Part shown: piece by piece, positions 13,455 through 24,780 of the stretch
How positions within the stretch are numbered: position 1 is the stretch's first letter
Layout: each line of letters begins with the position of its first letter
Origin: Epiperipatus broadwayi
Lineage: Eukaryota > Onychophora > Udeonychophora > Euonychophora > Peripatidae
Assembly: GCA_028023455.1 (NCBI GenBank)
Contig: JAQFVV010012400.1
Coordinates: forward strand, 15,861,490 to 15,925,489
Direction of reading: 5' to 3'
DNA: 64,000 nucleotides
Made by a program: the position numbers and the translations under genes
Notes under the pieces: model-generated
The model's input: the letters and a program-made list of their open reading frames with translations, nothing else
Databases searched by the model: none
What the model was told of the DNA's origin: nothing

Positions 13455-14030
13455 CTAGCATTTGTCGGAAGGCTCATGCAAATTGGTAGGTGTTCCTTCC
13501 TGACAGGATTCTGTATCATATTGGGAAGAGCTACTGTCCTTATACGAACCATCATCATGAAGTTTGGAATAATTTTCGTCTGGGTTAGAGTCTTCTACAG
13601 AGGAAGATCCCTGTGTTTCTTTTTTATACAAATATTGCAATACTTGCATGTCTGAAAGTTGTTTAGTAACAGTATCTTCCCAACCTTTATTGGCATTTGG
13701 ATTAATAGGACTTGGATGCATAATAGCCTCCACTCTTATACCTTCAACTCCTCCATTCCTGAGAGCCAAACTTGCTTTCTCTTGGACATATTTTCCCACT
13801 CCCACAACAATAGAAGCTCCAAGAAGCCTTACAACTTGACAGAGAGCTGCATCACAAACTTCTTGCAGAGGGCGGCGTATTATAACAGGAAGATCAGGTG
13901 GGGTAATATTTTTGCCACTTTTAGCCATGAAGGACATCGGACAGTAATTATGGACGAAGCAATAGCGAAAGAAAACTTCAGGCTCCCCACTTAATCGTTT
14001 AATGTATCCCCAGAATCTAGCTCCACTAAC
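13455..14030 (-). CDS. SMUG1: Single-strand-selective monofunctional uracil-DNA glycosylase, terminal exon
   Basis: SMUG1 is a nuclear base-excision-repair enzyme that removes uracil, 5-hydroxymethyluracil and related bases from DNA. This exon begins at 14030 after a TTTTTATAG acceptor and ends at TAG 13455-13457 (191 residues). It reads VSGARFWGYIKRL, then CFVHNYCP (its Asn corresponds to the uracil-binding Asn163 of human SMUG1), then SGKNITPPDLP, CDAALCQVVRLLG, VVGVGKYVQ and the catalytic motif HPSPINPNANKGWED. The motif contains the equivalent of His239 and the DNA-intercalating loop. Identity to the vertebrate family is high and the reading is unambiguous. Human SMUG1 ends shortly after LLPLLLK. 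Here, after LQYLYKK, there are 54 more residues rich in Ser, Asp and Glu. The first Met inside the exon (13937) is not the start, because the frame is open and conserved up to the splice site. Confidence 0.95.
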   Translation of the reverse strand, partial: VSGARFWGYIKRLSGEPEVFFRYCFVHNYCPMSFMAKSGKNITPPDLPVIIRRPLQEVCDAALCQVVRLLGASIVVGVGKYVQEKASLALRNGGVEGIRVEAIMHPSPINPNANKGWEDTVTKQLSDMQVLQYLYKKETQGSSSVEDSNPDENYSKLHDDGSYKDSSSSQYDTESCQEGTPTNLHEPSDKC

Positions 14031-14285
14031 CTATAAAAAATATAAACAAGTTTATATAATGATTAAAATTTTAAAAATTGACATCAATAAGAAAATGTGC
14101 TATGATAAAAATAAAGCAATTGTGTATCTTAAATTATTATTTAACTGAAAAGAAATGTACAATACATTTATTACAAGTTTCATAAAAGTCCTCTAGCATA
14201 AATTTATGCTACATTTCTAAAGATTACAAGGATAATTATTTAGTCATTTTCCCAGGACACATTATTTATTAATTTATAAAAGATT

Positions 14286-14328
14286 ACTAGAGCTTTATTC
14301 TTAATCATTGAAAGAATAAAGCTCTAGT
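14286..14328. repeat. Perfect 17-bp inverted repeat
   Basis: 14286-14302 (ACTAGAGCTTTATTCTT) is the exact reverse complement of 14312-14328, with a 9-nt loop. It could fold as a cruciform or hairpin. It has no terminator T-tract role in this setting and is probably a remnant of a miniature transposon. Confidence 0.75.
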
Positions 14329-14532
14329 CCCTCATAATCTCTCCATCATTAATCAAATAAGTTTTGAACTAATTAATATACTTGTTTAAGATCCATTAAC
14401 ATTGATATACATATTTTATCATTTGTGCTTGGCAAAAAAAAAATGATGTAAGGATATTTTAAAGAGGATCAGAATATGATTTTGAAGAGGGGAAGCAACT
14501 GTGGCATAATGTCATCAGTGATGTTATACAAC

Positions 14533-14842
14533 AGGATACATTGAGCCCAATGTCTCAAAACATCAAAAACTTCATTAGTATTGAGGACAGCAAATTTCAT
14601 AAACATAAATGTTTTTTAAATTGAGAGATCATACCAAGTAAAATGATAGTGAATATATCTAACTTTTATGAAATCAAGTAAGGATACATTGAACCCAATG
14701 TCTCAAAACATCAAAAACAGTATTGAGGACAGCAAATACCATAAACATAAATGTTTTTAAATTGAATGATCATACCAAGTAAAATAATAGTGAATATTTG
14801 TTTAATCAATATTAGTGAATATATCTAACTTTTATGAAATTA
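14533..14842. repeat. Direct duplication, about 148-bp period
   Basis: AGGATACATTGA(G/A)CCCAATG at 14533 recurs at 14681, followed in both by CTCAAAACATCAAAAAC and later CATAAACATAAATGTTTTT. The second copy has small deletions and an extra 25-30 bp near 14795. No coding content. Confidence 0.75.
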
Positions 14843-15324
14843 AGTATGCATATTCCAGGCCTCGCCTTAATAAGTAGGATATCTCCAGACCTAATATAGT
14901 AAAGTTAAAAATACAGAAAATATTGATAGCAAAGCTTCTACCTCATGTATTATAACATTTTGGATTTATAAATTGTATAAAAGATTAAGTGTCCATTTAA
15001 CTCTATATTGATCCTTAGGATTACAAAAGACAAGGACTTTTCCTGGATTTTCATAAAAAATATCTAGAAATTATAATAAAAAATACTGAATATTCTTCAA
15101 AGGAGCAATAATTTTTATTTTGGTTGAAAGCTGATTTTATATTTATCAAATAACTACCTTATTTGACATTTTCTTCACTATAATCAATGAAATGGACAGC
15201 TGAAGAATTGTGGAGTGGATTGAAGCCTGTCCATTAAAGTATGATGATTGGTTATCTTAATATAAGCTGAGATTTGATTGTATATATATGTGATGATAAT
15301 CTGGACCAACTGACAAGTGCTGGT

Positions 15325-15455
15325 TTAGCAAGAAATCTGTTATTGGTGATTACTTTTCAACATATGTGATCAAGTGTATCAACAGCATGAGATAGCGTGG
15401 ATAGTTTAGGGTCATGTTAAAGTCCGAGTTCAAACTCCCTATATATTACATATTG
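15325..15455. repeat. Degenerate half-copy of the 19.8-kb hairpin MITE
   Basis: It shares in order TGGTTTAGCA, TATTGGTGATTA, TTTTC-ACA, AGTGTATCA, ATGAGATAG and GGGTCATGT-AAAGTC with the loop and right arm of the MITE at 19800-20051. Only one arm is recognisable, with many substitutions, so it is an older insertion of the same family. Confidence 0.5.
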
Positions 15456-15592
15456 GAATGCAGGTATGAAAAAGTATGTCTATACTGTATGTAAAAAGAA
15501 AAAAAAATTTGTTGAAGTATTGATTATCCTAGAGGTAGAATAGACAATCAAATTCTATAGAAAATGAAAAAATATGAAAATGGAAGATTTAC

Positions 15593-15825
15593 ACTGCTGA
15601 TAATTTAATGAAAATCCAGTAATTTTGGAAATGTTAACTAAAGATTCACCTAATTTTAAAGAAATCATCAACTTAAACCAGGCTGATATTCTTTCCTCAG
15701 AATTTCAAAAAGACTGCTGATAATTTAATGAAAATCCAGTAGTTTTGGAAATGTTAACTAAAGATTCACCTAATTTTAAAGAAATCATCACCTTAAACCA
15801 GGCTGATCAGAATTTCAAAAAGATA
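15593..15825. repeat. Direct duplication, 120-bp period
   Basis: CTGCTGATAATTTAATGAAA at 15594 recurs at 15714. Both copies run through GTTAACTAAAGATTCACC and AACCAGGCTGAT. The second copy lacks a few bases near its end. Non-coding. Confidence 0.8.
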
Positions 15826-16149
15826 TCAGATATACAATATTTTATAACACAAACATATTGATATGCACAGGGTAAAAAGTACTGGCGGGAGAGCGGCAAA
15901 CTTCGTGCAAAAAAAGTTTTTTTTTTTTTTTTGGTAAAGCAACCAGTTTTTAATAGAGATAATATGACTAGATTTAAACAGTTCCTAGCACAGACTAAAT
16001 CAATTGAAGAAATATTTACAAAATCATTTATTTATTTTGAATATTCATGAATAGTGGTATTACCTGATAAATGGTTCAGCTTGGCAACTTAATTAATTCA
16101 TACAGAATTTGGGTTGTCCTGGCAATACAAAGTGACCTCAAAATAGTTT

Positions 16150-16268
16150 TGAGTTAGAACTGGAAGAATTTTCATCATTTATTAGAATGTTTTCAATTGA
16201 GATGGGTCTGAGTTAGAACTGGAAGAATTTTCATCATTTATTAGAATGTTTTCAATTGAGATGGGTCT
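16150..16268. repeat. Tandem duplication, 59-bp period
   Basis: GAGTTAGAACTGGAAGAATT begins at 16151 and again at 16210. The two units are practically identical, which points to a recent duplication. Confidence 0.85.
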
Positions 16269-16329
16269 AACATTAAATACTTTCTAATTGGATATGTCAG
16301 GCTGCATCTTTATGAGAAAAAGAGTTTGT

Positions 16330-16656
16330 TCAATCGGGTATAGGAAACATTATTTTAAATGGTTTATTAAATTTGGGTCAAGATGTGCAATTTGTTTCGT
16401 CCCAAACTTAAAAATTCTTTTTAAAGGCTGCACCTATAATAGCGTACTACAGTCAAGCTTGCAGTAAACTTGGTAAAGGTATTGATAGTTGTTCAATGAG
16501 GTATAAGAAACAAATTATTTTAAAAGGTTTATTAAATTTGGGTCAAGATGTGCAATTTGTTTCGTCCCGAATTTAAAAATTCTTTTTAAAGGCTGCACCT
16601 ATAGTAGCATACTACAGTCAAGCTTGCAGTAAACTTGGTAAAGGTATTGATAGTTC
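16330..16656. repeat. Tandem duplication, 165-bp period
   Basis: ATTTGGGTCAAGATGTGCAA at 16371 recurs at 16536, and CTACAGTCAAGCTTGCAGTA occurs in each unit. A few substitutions (CAAACTTAAA against GAATTTAAA) separate the copies. Together with the 59-bp pair just before it, this makes the interval a local duplication hotspot. Confidence 0.85.
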
Positions 16657-17429
16657 ATCAGTACTTGGTTTGTTATCACAGTTATAAAAGAAATTTCTAA
16701 TCAATATATTTTATTTTGTTTCCAAATTATTGCCAATAAAAATAAATTAAGATGATAGATTCTACTCAAATAAGAGAATACTACTGACAGTAAAATTTTA
16801 TATTTAATGTTTCTCATAATTCAACTAATTTTTTAGTTGGACTAGCAACAAAATAATCTACATTAATTTGTGGATTTTAAAAAGCACAAATGTGCTGTTA
16901 TTTTATATATTGTTAAGCACAATAATCAATATCAATCATCTCTTAAATTGCATAATAATGCATGGTTAAGAATATCAGTATTTTGTGATACTGCACATTA
17001 TTTAAATAAATGCTGTCAAACTAATATTGATTCCTGACAATGACATACATGCATTTGGTCTATTCATAAAATTTTTTAAATAAGTAGTTTATTTAAATTT
17101 TTATAGTCATTCATTAGACTAGAGATTATTCAATAATGAATATTATTTCTGTAATGTAATATTATTCATTAAGTGATTTACTTGTGCAAAATGTGAAATA
17201 TTTTGTTACTGTTAGAAATATTGTTTCACTATCATTATCCTATATTGTGGCTACTAGATAAAGGAGGGAAGGTGAGGCAATGTAAATTTTGGATAAAATC
17301 AAAGATTATATTTTATAATGCCATTTCAAGTTTGTTAAACCAGTAGTTATACTGTTCTATATCATGGATGTCAAATCAAGTACACGATTCTATATACTTT
17401 TTTAAAACAAAAGCAAAATTGCCCTACAG

Positions 17430-18410
17430 TAGCGCCACAGTGCAAATCAGAGTAGTCAATCGATGCAGGAAGCTTTGTGCATAAAGCTTGTGACTTTCAT
17501 CTGTGAGGAGCTTTGGATCTGAGAGCACTGCACCTAGATTTTGGGATCTAATGCAACGCTCCGGAAGCCACCCTTTACTTTTTTTGTTAGCTATAAAGCT
17601 TTGAGTCCATAATGAAAACATGATAATGTTTTCAAACCTCAGCTCATTTTTCATATAGTTTTCATTTTGGACTCTTAAGCTTTATAGTTAGCTAAAAAAG
17701 TAAAAGGTGGCTGCTAGATGGCTGCATTAGATTTTAAGATCTAGGCGCAGTGCTCTCAGATACAAGGTTCCTCCATTGATGAAAACTAGTCTGGGGATAT
17801 TGGATGAATAGGCACTAGATAGGGATTTTATGCACAAACTTTCCTGCATCCATTGATTATTCTGGCTTGCACTGAGTGGCGCTACTGTATGGAGAATTTT
17901 GCCTTTGTGAACACAGCTTGTGTAAGCATAAAGAATGGTGATCATGTAATGTTTGATGGTTTAATACCAGTCCTGCCTAATAGGATTATGATGACTGTGA
18001 TTATTAAAGAACCAAAGATACAGTATGAATGATGGACTGAGTTCAGATCTATATAAGCTAATGAGCTTAGCTTGAAAATATCATGTTTTCATTTTGGACT
18101 CTTAAGCTTTATAGTTAGCTAAAAAAGTAAAAGATGGTTACTGGAGGGTTGCATTAGATCCTAAGACCTAGGTGTAGTGCTCTCAGATCCCAAAGGCTTT
18201 TCACTGATCAAACTCACAAGCTAGAAACTGGTCTGGGTATATTGGATGAATAGGCAATAGATTTTATGCACAAACCTTCCTGCATCTATTGATTATTCTG
18301 GCTTGCACTGAGTGGGTGCTACTGTATGGAGAATTTCGCCTCTGTGAAAACAGCTTGTGTAATCATAAAGAATGGTGATCATGTGATGTTGATGGTTTAA
18401 TACTTTTTTA
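17430..18410. repeat. Dispersed palindromic repeat family A, two to three copies
   Basis: About 17430-17680 is in one orientation and 17680-18400 in the other, the latter as two head-to-tail partial copies (about 17690-17990 and 18110-18400). A palindromic core (GACTCTTAAGCTTTATAG, TAGCTAAAAAAGTAAAA) sits at the join near 17600-17700. It shares the ATCAATGGATGC-type and AAGCTAATGAGCTTAG words with 10060-11170. The ORFs at 17424-17654 and 17727-17945 are frames through this repeat and are not genes. Confidence 0.7.
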
Positions 18411-19684
18411 AAATTTATTATTTACTTTGTCAAATATTTTTTTTTTGTCTCTGTGTAAAGAAAAAAAAGACCAATCCAATAAGTGTTGAACATTCTAGCC
18501 TGACTGTGAAGAATAAAAAAAAATAACTGATGATGTAATGGAATAATGATTAGGCAATCACCAAATTTTTAATGTTTCTAATTTTAAAAATAGATAAGGC
18601 CAAAACAAATTAAGTAACTGAAAATGATTGACAATCTACTGATAGCCATTTTTATTATTTTTTCTTAATATGTTGGGAACAATTTTGTGCTAACTATAAG
18701 GATATACATGTATGAACATTTATAATCAATTCACAAATCTTACATAGAATAATCTTTGCTCAAGTGAATATTGAACTAACAACAACAAAGAATATATTTA
18801 GGTGATTAAATGTTTATTTTCTATTTCAAGAATATATGTCATCATTAATTTGCAATAATAATAATCGAATGGTTTTATTGTTTGGGAGTTTTTAAGACAA
18901 AAATTTCAGAATTTGCATATTCACATAACGTTTTGTTCAAATAATTTGAAATATAAATCTTTGTAATAAAATATGTTCTAATATAATTTTTCCTCCATCT
19001 TTTTGAATCATTTTTACATGCTGTTCAAATTATTACTCTTGCTTTTTATTATTTTTTTGCTACATTACAGAAAAAATTTTAAAATAAATTTTTAACTTTA
19101 AAATTATATTTCAAATATGCAATTAAATCTTGCTCTTAAAAGTATAGTTTGATATTTCATTTCCTCCTGCATTTTGTTCTAGAAATAAGGCTGCAATAAT
19201 TAAAATCACAGAATAATTTAAAAATATGTATTTATTTGCAGTTAAAAACCATTTTCACCAGGTAAAATATATATATATGGTTAATGTTAATTAGTGGTTT
19301 CTATGAAACAGAATAGCCATAGGAAAGTAAATATCGTTTTGATCAGTTTGTTTTAAATAATAAACTTCTATATACCATCTAAAGAAGAATGGCATACTTA
19401 TGCTTGTTTAAAATTAATAAGTTTGTATGATTTCTTCGTATAAAAAAATAAATCAGTAAACATAGATATTGAAGTAATCCCCCCCCCCCCAACTACATTC
19501 TGTAATTGTGGTGTTCCCCCCCCCCCCCGGTTTTATTATATATATTTTTTTATGTTGAGTTAATAGAGAATTCCAGAAGAATTTGGGTTTATTGTGGTAG
19601 CAATGTTTTAGGGAAAGAGAATATTTATTTGGCTAGCTGGATTCTGCACAGAAATTTCTGATTTCATCTGCATCACATTATATT
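18411..19684. other. AT-rich intronic DNA with C-tracts
   Basis: No gene is seen. Two long poly-C tracts (about 19480-19490 and 19516-19527) interrupt otherwise AT-rich sequence. Confidence 0.55.
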
Positions 19685-20133
19685 AACTGTATATATATCA
19701 CTTAAGAGAAATTAAGGATTATGAAAAAAGAATAAAAAACTATAGAACATTATAATAGATGAAATACACAGGCTTATATATACTTGTGTCTATATATGTA
19801 ATAGACAGGGTATGAGCACAGACTTTCACATGACCCACCACTCTCCACACTATATCATAACACTGATACACCTGAACACACATATGTCGAAAAGATAAAT
19901 AATCACCAATATACGTATTTCATGCTAAACCAGCAATCATGAAATACATATATTGGTGATTATTTATCTTTTCGACGTGTGTTCAGGTGTATCAGTGTTA
20001 TGAGATAGAGTGGTGGGTCATGTGAAAGTCTGTGCTCATACCCTGTCTATTATAGAACATTATATTAACTGTATATATATATATCACTTAGGAGAAAATA
20101 AGGATTATGAAAAAAGAATAAAAAACTATAGAG
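19685..20133. mobile_element. Hairpin MITE (19800-20051) inside a duplicated flank
   Basis: 19800-19924 and 19938-20051 are near-perfect inverted arms around a 13-nt loop (CTAAACCAGCAAT). The ends read AATAGACAGGGTATGAGCAC and its reverse complement. About 70 bp on the left (19685-19754, AACTGTATATATATCACTTA ... ACTATAGAACATT) are repeated on the right (20052-20133), so the flank is duplicated as well as the element palindromic. No protein is encoded; the ORF at 20010-20243 crosses the arm. It is non-autonomous; no superfamily is assigned. Confidence 0.75.
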
Positions 20134-23100
20134 AGTATGGAAGATTATATAATAATACTAAAGAGAGATTATTTGGATCAAGGCTAAAGCTTTGGTTAAG
20201 AATTCGGATTATAGATGAGATTTATGTGGAATGGGGGGATTGAGAATATTTGGAATTTAGAATGTTGAAAAGCGAACTGTGATTATTTACATAAAGAGTG
20301 ATGAAAGAGGTAGATTTTTAATTTATTTATTTAGGATTTTATAATGGGAATGAAGAATATAAGAATAGGACATTAAAGCAAACACAATTTTTACTAAAAT
20401 GAGATAGAACAAGAAAAACAAGCATATCTAGTAGAGTGATTTGGTGCTTGTATTTTGGAGAAAGCCAGAGAGTTTTACAAATTTTTTAGGAGAGAATGTT
20501 ACTTAGCCATCAAATGTTACTAAGTATAAGAGCAACATGGAAAAATTTCCAACTTCATCCCGGAAGTCTTTTCGTTATTATTATTGTGTCGTATCAAACA
20601 GGTAGAGTGATACTTGTGCATCATAGTGACATACAAAGAAGAACAAATGACAAAATGGAATACTTCTCTCTTATTTTTGGAATTCAATCCAGAACTTTTG
20701 TTTAAAGCCTACCACTGGCTTTTTCTTCTATAGATATTATAATGTGTTACTGTACAATCAAGTTTTTTTTTCTAATTCTTTAGTTTAAAATATTGTTAAA
20801 CATTGAATTTTTCTTTTGCTTAGCAATTTTGCACATATATATATATGAGTGTGTGTATATATATATATATAACTAAGATCTTATGGATGTAATGGTTAGC
20901 ACATCTATTTGCAATACACATGTTCTGGAGATTTAATTTTGGTTAAGTAAAAGTTGGACACTTTTTCATGTTCCAAACAGGTCACAGTCAATTTACAATT
21001 TTTATTCAGTAAACGGTTATCTAGATATTCTTAGCTACATGGTAAAATAAAATAAACCAATCAAACTCTCACTAGCAGGCAGTTAGTAAATCTGGTCAGT
21101 GATGTTTTCTCCACTAATCCTCTTTGAAGAGTTATTGCCCTGCAATAGGATATGTAAAGTTTCTATGTATATAAATGTTCTCCATTTCACACCTTTGTTA
21201 GTGATTTATAGATTCCAAAAATATTTCAACATTTTAATACACTTTTTTCCAGCACTATTTTTATTTTAAAAGTATTTTTAAGACTTTCAAATAATTTGTC
21301 ATCTTCATCAGATATATTAAAAAAAGACAAATAATTGAGTTTTTTAACTTCAAGTACATTAATCATTAAATTTAGTTTTAATTTATTGTATAATTAATAG
21401 AAGTATGATTATTGATAAATGTAAGTAAAATCAAAAATAAAAGTCATTTGACTTTTTTTTTTTTTTTACATGATGGCAAATTAGTTGAAAGTGTTAGAAT
21501 TTGGAGGGGGTGGGGGTAAAAAGTATTGAAATAATTTTGTTGTTTGAAGGTTTTTAAACTTTTTTTAACACTTTAAAATACAGAATATGCTTATATTTGT
21601 ATCAGCACAAAATTTTTATATAGCATTAATTAAAAGAAATTAATATTTGCAATTTTGTCCCAACAAAAAAAGTTATTAAATTAGTGCTTTTTGAATTAAT
21701 GGTGATCATCTGTATACAATGTGCTATATTGTAACAGTCAGGATGAGCTGATATCCGAAAAATCACCACCAGGGTTGATTTCATCATCACAACTCATTCC
21801 AACCTACATACCGCCATATGGTGATCAGAGAGAGGTAGAGACTCTTAAAATTAGATTACAACTATTTGACTTCCTTGTAGCAAAACAAGACACCCATTGT
21901 CATGTATATATAAAATACAAACACTTTATTAGTATTAAAATTACAAACAAAGGAAATGACTACCACTTAATTTGGTTGCTAGACTTATAAGATAGTGGAA
22001 ATTGCATGAATTAATGATAACTTATACCAAAATTTCAATGTACAAATATATAAATAAAGGATCTCAGATGATAAACACATTTGATCTTTGGGGAAGATAT
22101 CCCTCAAGCAGATACATGACAATAACTAAAGTAAGGTAAGTTTAATTAACTCTAGGAAAATATGGTTAAATAGATAAATGCATAACTCTCATGATCATGA
22201 CCAATAAATGCTGAAATATTCAGGCTTTAAGATACACAGGGGATAAGGAAGGCGGTACTGAATTGCTAAAGTAGTAAAACAATGAGGTAGACTGGAGCAT
22301 GATCACTTCCGCAATGTCATATCCAATCTTATAATCAGGCAACAACGGGAATATATTTGCTTTTACAAAGTTGAATGGGTCATGGAATGAAGGAATGAGC
22401 GTCTTCATTTGACCCTTAATAACTCTCATTTACTGGCAGGAATGATCCACTGCACTGGTGTGTGGAACGAACCACACCTGCTGAAGAACACAATTAAATA
22501 AAACCTGAAATTAGATAACCCAGTAACGCTATATTTATATAAAATAATATTTGGACTTAAATTTAAATCTATATAAAGAAAAGTAAATGGTCGTGCCATA
22601 AGTTTATCATATGCGGATATCTATTCTATAGGCTAAATCAAGGCCTACACAGTTATGATATATAATAAAAGATTTTCTAAAGAAATTAATCATTGCTTAA
22701 TTAGAGATCTGCCCATAGGTCTTACATATATTCAGAATTGTTGATACAATAGCCTATGATGATTAATTCTTTAAAACTTTTAACACAATTTACTATTGTA
22801 TCATATATTTCATTACTTATATAGAACTGAAAAACCATATATCTACAGTAACTTTTAAATTTCTTAAGATTAAATTTTATTTATAAATCAATTTATATAT
22901 GTATTTGTTCCTTTTAAAAGTAAATAAAGTTTTAACTTTTAAACTAAGTTTTATTTTAAAATGTTTATGAACCATTCGTAATTGTGTTAATGGCTTAGAT
23001 TACATATTTGAATTAACAGATTTGAATAGCAAAAAAAAAAACAAATTAGAATCAGAGAGGGGAGGGGGTTAAATATCTTACATTTATTTAATTACTGGAC

Positions 23101-23710
23101 TTTTCTTTAGATAACATCAAACATTTTAATCATTGAAATATTTTACTAAATTTACCTCCATCTGATCTTAAACAATAAGTCTAGCAAGGCTTTTGACTAA
23201 AATAAAAGCATATCACATTTTGATCAATTAACATGGATTATTGTACTCAACCTACTATTTGGGCACTTAAATACCAAGTGTACTTCTGAACAATTGTTTT
23301 TATTTTAACATCACTTTCTAGGGATGATCGATCATATAAAATTCATTCATGGTCAACATTTTATGATGTACTACATCAAAGATATCTGAAAATGTGAATG
23401 TATGAAATCATATTGTAATGGGATGGGGGTTGTAGGAAGTGACTGTAAAAAGAGAGATTGATCATAGTCATACCTGAGGTTATGGCTAATGATCATCATT
23501 CGAAGTCAATTTAAAATGAAATATCAATAATTTACAAAAGTACACATAAGTAAGATATATTTAAGAGGAGCATAAGATCAAGAGATTTCTGAGAGATCAG
23601 CCAGTCACCTTTAGAGTAATTAGAATAACTATACATCAATCATATATCAAACAGCATTATAATTATAAAGTAAATAAAAGTATTCACTCACAAAAAATAA
23701 TCATTCATCA
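20134..23710. other. Intronic DNA, no confident gene
   Basis: It includes a TA/TG microsatellite at about 20835-20870. From about 22000 composition shifts slightly, with frequent TGATCAT words, suggesting an unidentified inserted element. ORFs at 20496-20705, 21721-21990 (plus) and 22220-22429 (minus) are open, but I recognise no domain in them. Confidence 0.45.
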
Positions 23711-23893
23711 TCATGAATGATCCACAATAAAATCAACAATCCATCTTGTGGCTCGATTGGAAATGGGTCTTCTGTAGACCAGGCTAACTATTGAGTCTTT
23801 GCCAGCTTGGGCAATTATTTGAACATAACTTGGATGCACAACCTTAAGTGCTAATCCATTAGAATACATAACCAGAAAATCTAAACAATAATG
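23711..23893 (-). CDS. Coding-like exon with PDZ-like end (60 codons)
   Basis: On the minus strand a CCCAG acceptor-like site at 23894-23895 opens a frame that stays open for 60 codons to TGA 23711-23713. It contains DFLVMYSNGLALKVVHPSYV, then QIIAQAGKDSIVSLVYRRP. That layout (hydrophobic DxLVxVNG-like strand, a helix with H-x-x-V-x-x-I, and a closing strand SLVYRR) resembles the C-terminal half of a PDZ domain. The N-terminal carboxylate-binding GLGF half was not found nearby. It could be an exon of a gene nested in the SMUG1 intron, an inserted gene fragment, or a transposon-captured exon. Its open frame is unusually protein-like for this AT-rich intron. The PDZ assignment is by eye only. 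Confidence 0.3.
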   Translation of the reverse strand, partial: HYCLDFLVMYSNGLALKVVHPSYVQIIAQAGKDSIVSLVYRRPISNRATRWIVDFIVDHS

Positions 23894-24379
23894 CTGGGAT
23901 ATTAAAACACACTGATCATCATCGATGTTCTGGCCACTTAAATACCACTAATGCACTGGCCAACTAAAACTTAAATTTTTAATAAGACTAAATTAAAATT
24001 AAAAGTAGTGCATGGGCTTTAAAGAGTATTCTCTTTTGCACCAACCACGATGACAATTGATCATCTCTGGATGTCCAAAAGCACTAAATACACCCCCATT
24101 TATATATTCATCCTGAGCACCAATCTAGCTCAGAGAACCCAAGCTCTATTACTGTTATGGTGACCAAAAGCTATTTACAATTAAGTCACTGGAATAATTT
24201 TTACAATTGAATAAGTTTATTGGATAACAATAAAAAATGAAATTAAAGTCTTATAGGATAAGGCTTCTGATTTTGAATAATATACAATTAAAAAAATTAT
24301 CACATTTGTGACTTACAAAATTACGGTAATAATATGTACACTGAACCTGACCACTTGATGGTGATTTTTTCACACAGCA

Positions 24380-24780
24380 CCTATCAATATACCGTTTTAG
24401 CGGCCTAACTTACGGTTAACACTACAGCAGGGTTGTTTAGAGCTGTAACAGGCCGCCTAGAGGGCAATGTATCCTACAATTATGTAATGAAATACTACGC
24501 CCATTGACTTGCGACAGTATTACTCAAGTGAGCGCATATCAACTCTCACTACGGTCTGATTTGATGGTGGCCGTATTTGAAAAATGCAAAACAATCAAAA
24601 TTCATTGTGGAAAAATTTTGAGAAAGCGTAGTGGATTTAGTATTACACATTAAGAACTGTCAGGCCGTCATACATGCTTCCCTACAATTTTGAACTGCAC
24701 ACAACCTGAAAAGGTCAGGGTTTCTGCTGAGTTCACGCGCAAATGCACATTTACACATAAATGCGTGTGAGAACAGTAAA
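24380..24780. promoter_or_regulatory. CpG-enriched segment
   Basis: CpG dinucleotides are clearly denser here than in the surrounding intron (AGCGGCC, TTACGG, GGCCGCC, TACGCCC, TTGCGAC, CACGCGC and others), and the segment ends just before ATGGCGGC at 24781. It may be a promoter or 5' UTR of the adjacent coding-like unit, or the GC-richer body of an inserted element. Confidence 0.3.

Noticed and set aside
13648-13994. Plus-strand ORFs at 13648-13839 and 13659-13994
   Set aside because: They are antisense to the strongly conserved SMUG1 terminal exon.
17424-17945. Two minus-strand ORFs of 72-76 aa
   Set aside because: They read through dispersed repeat family A, whose other copies do not keep the frame.
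21721-21990. 89-aa plus-strand ORF with a proline-containing segment
   Set aside because: No domain, splice site or repeat partner recognised; the second half is low complexity.
22220-22429. 69-aa minus-strand ORF following an acceptor-like TTCTTCAG upstream
   Set aside because: The frame from the acceptor meets a stop before the ATG, and no family is recognised.
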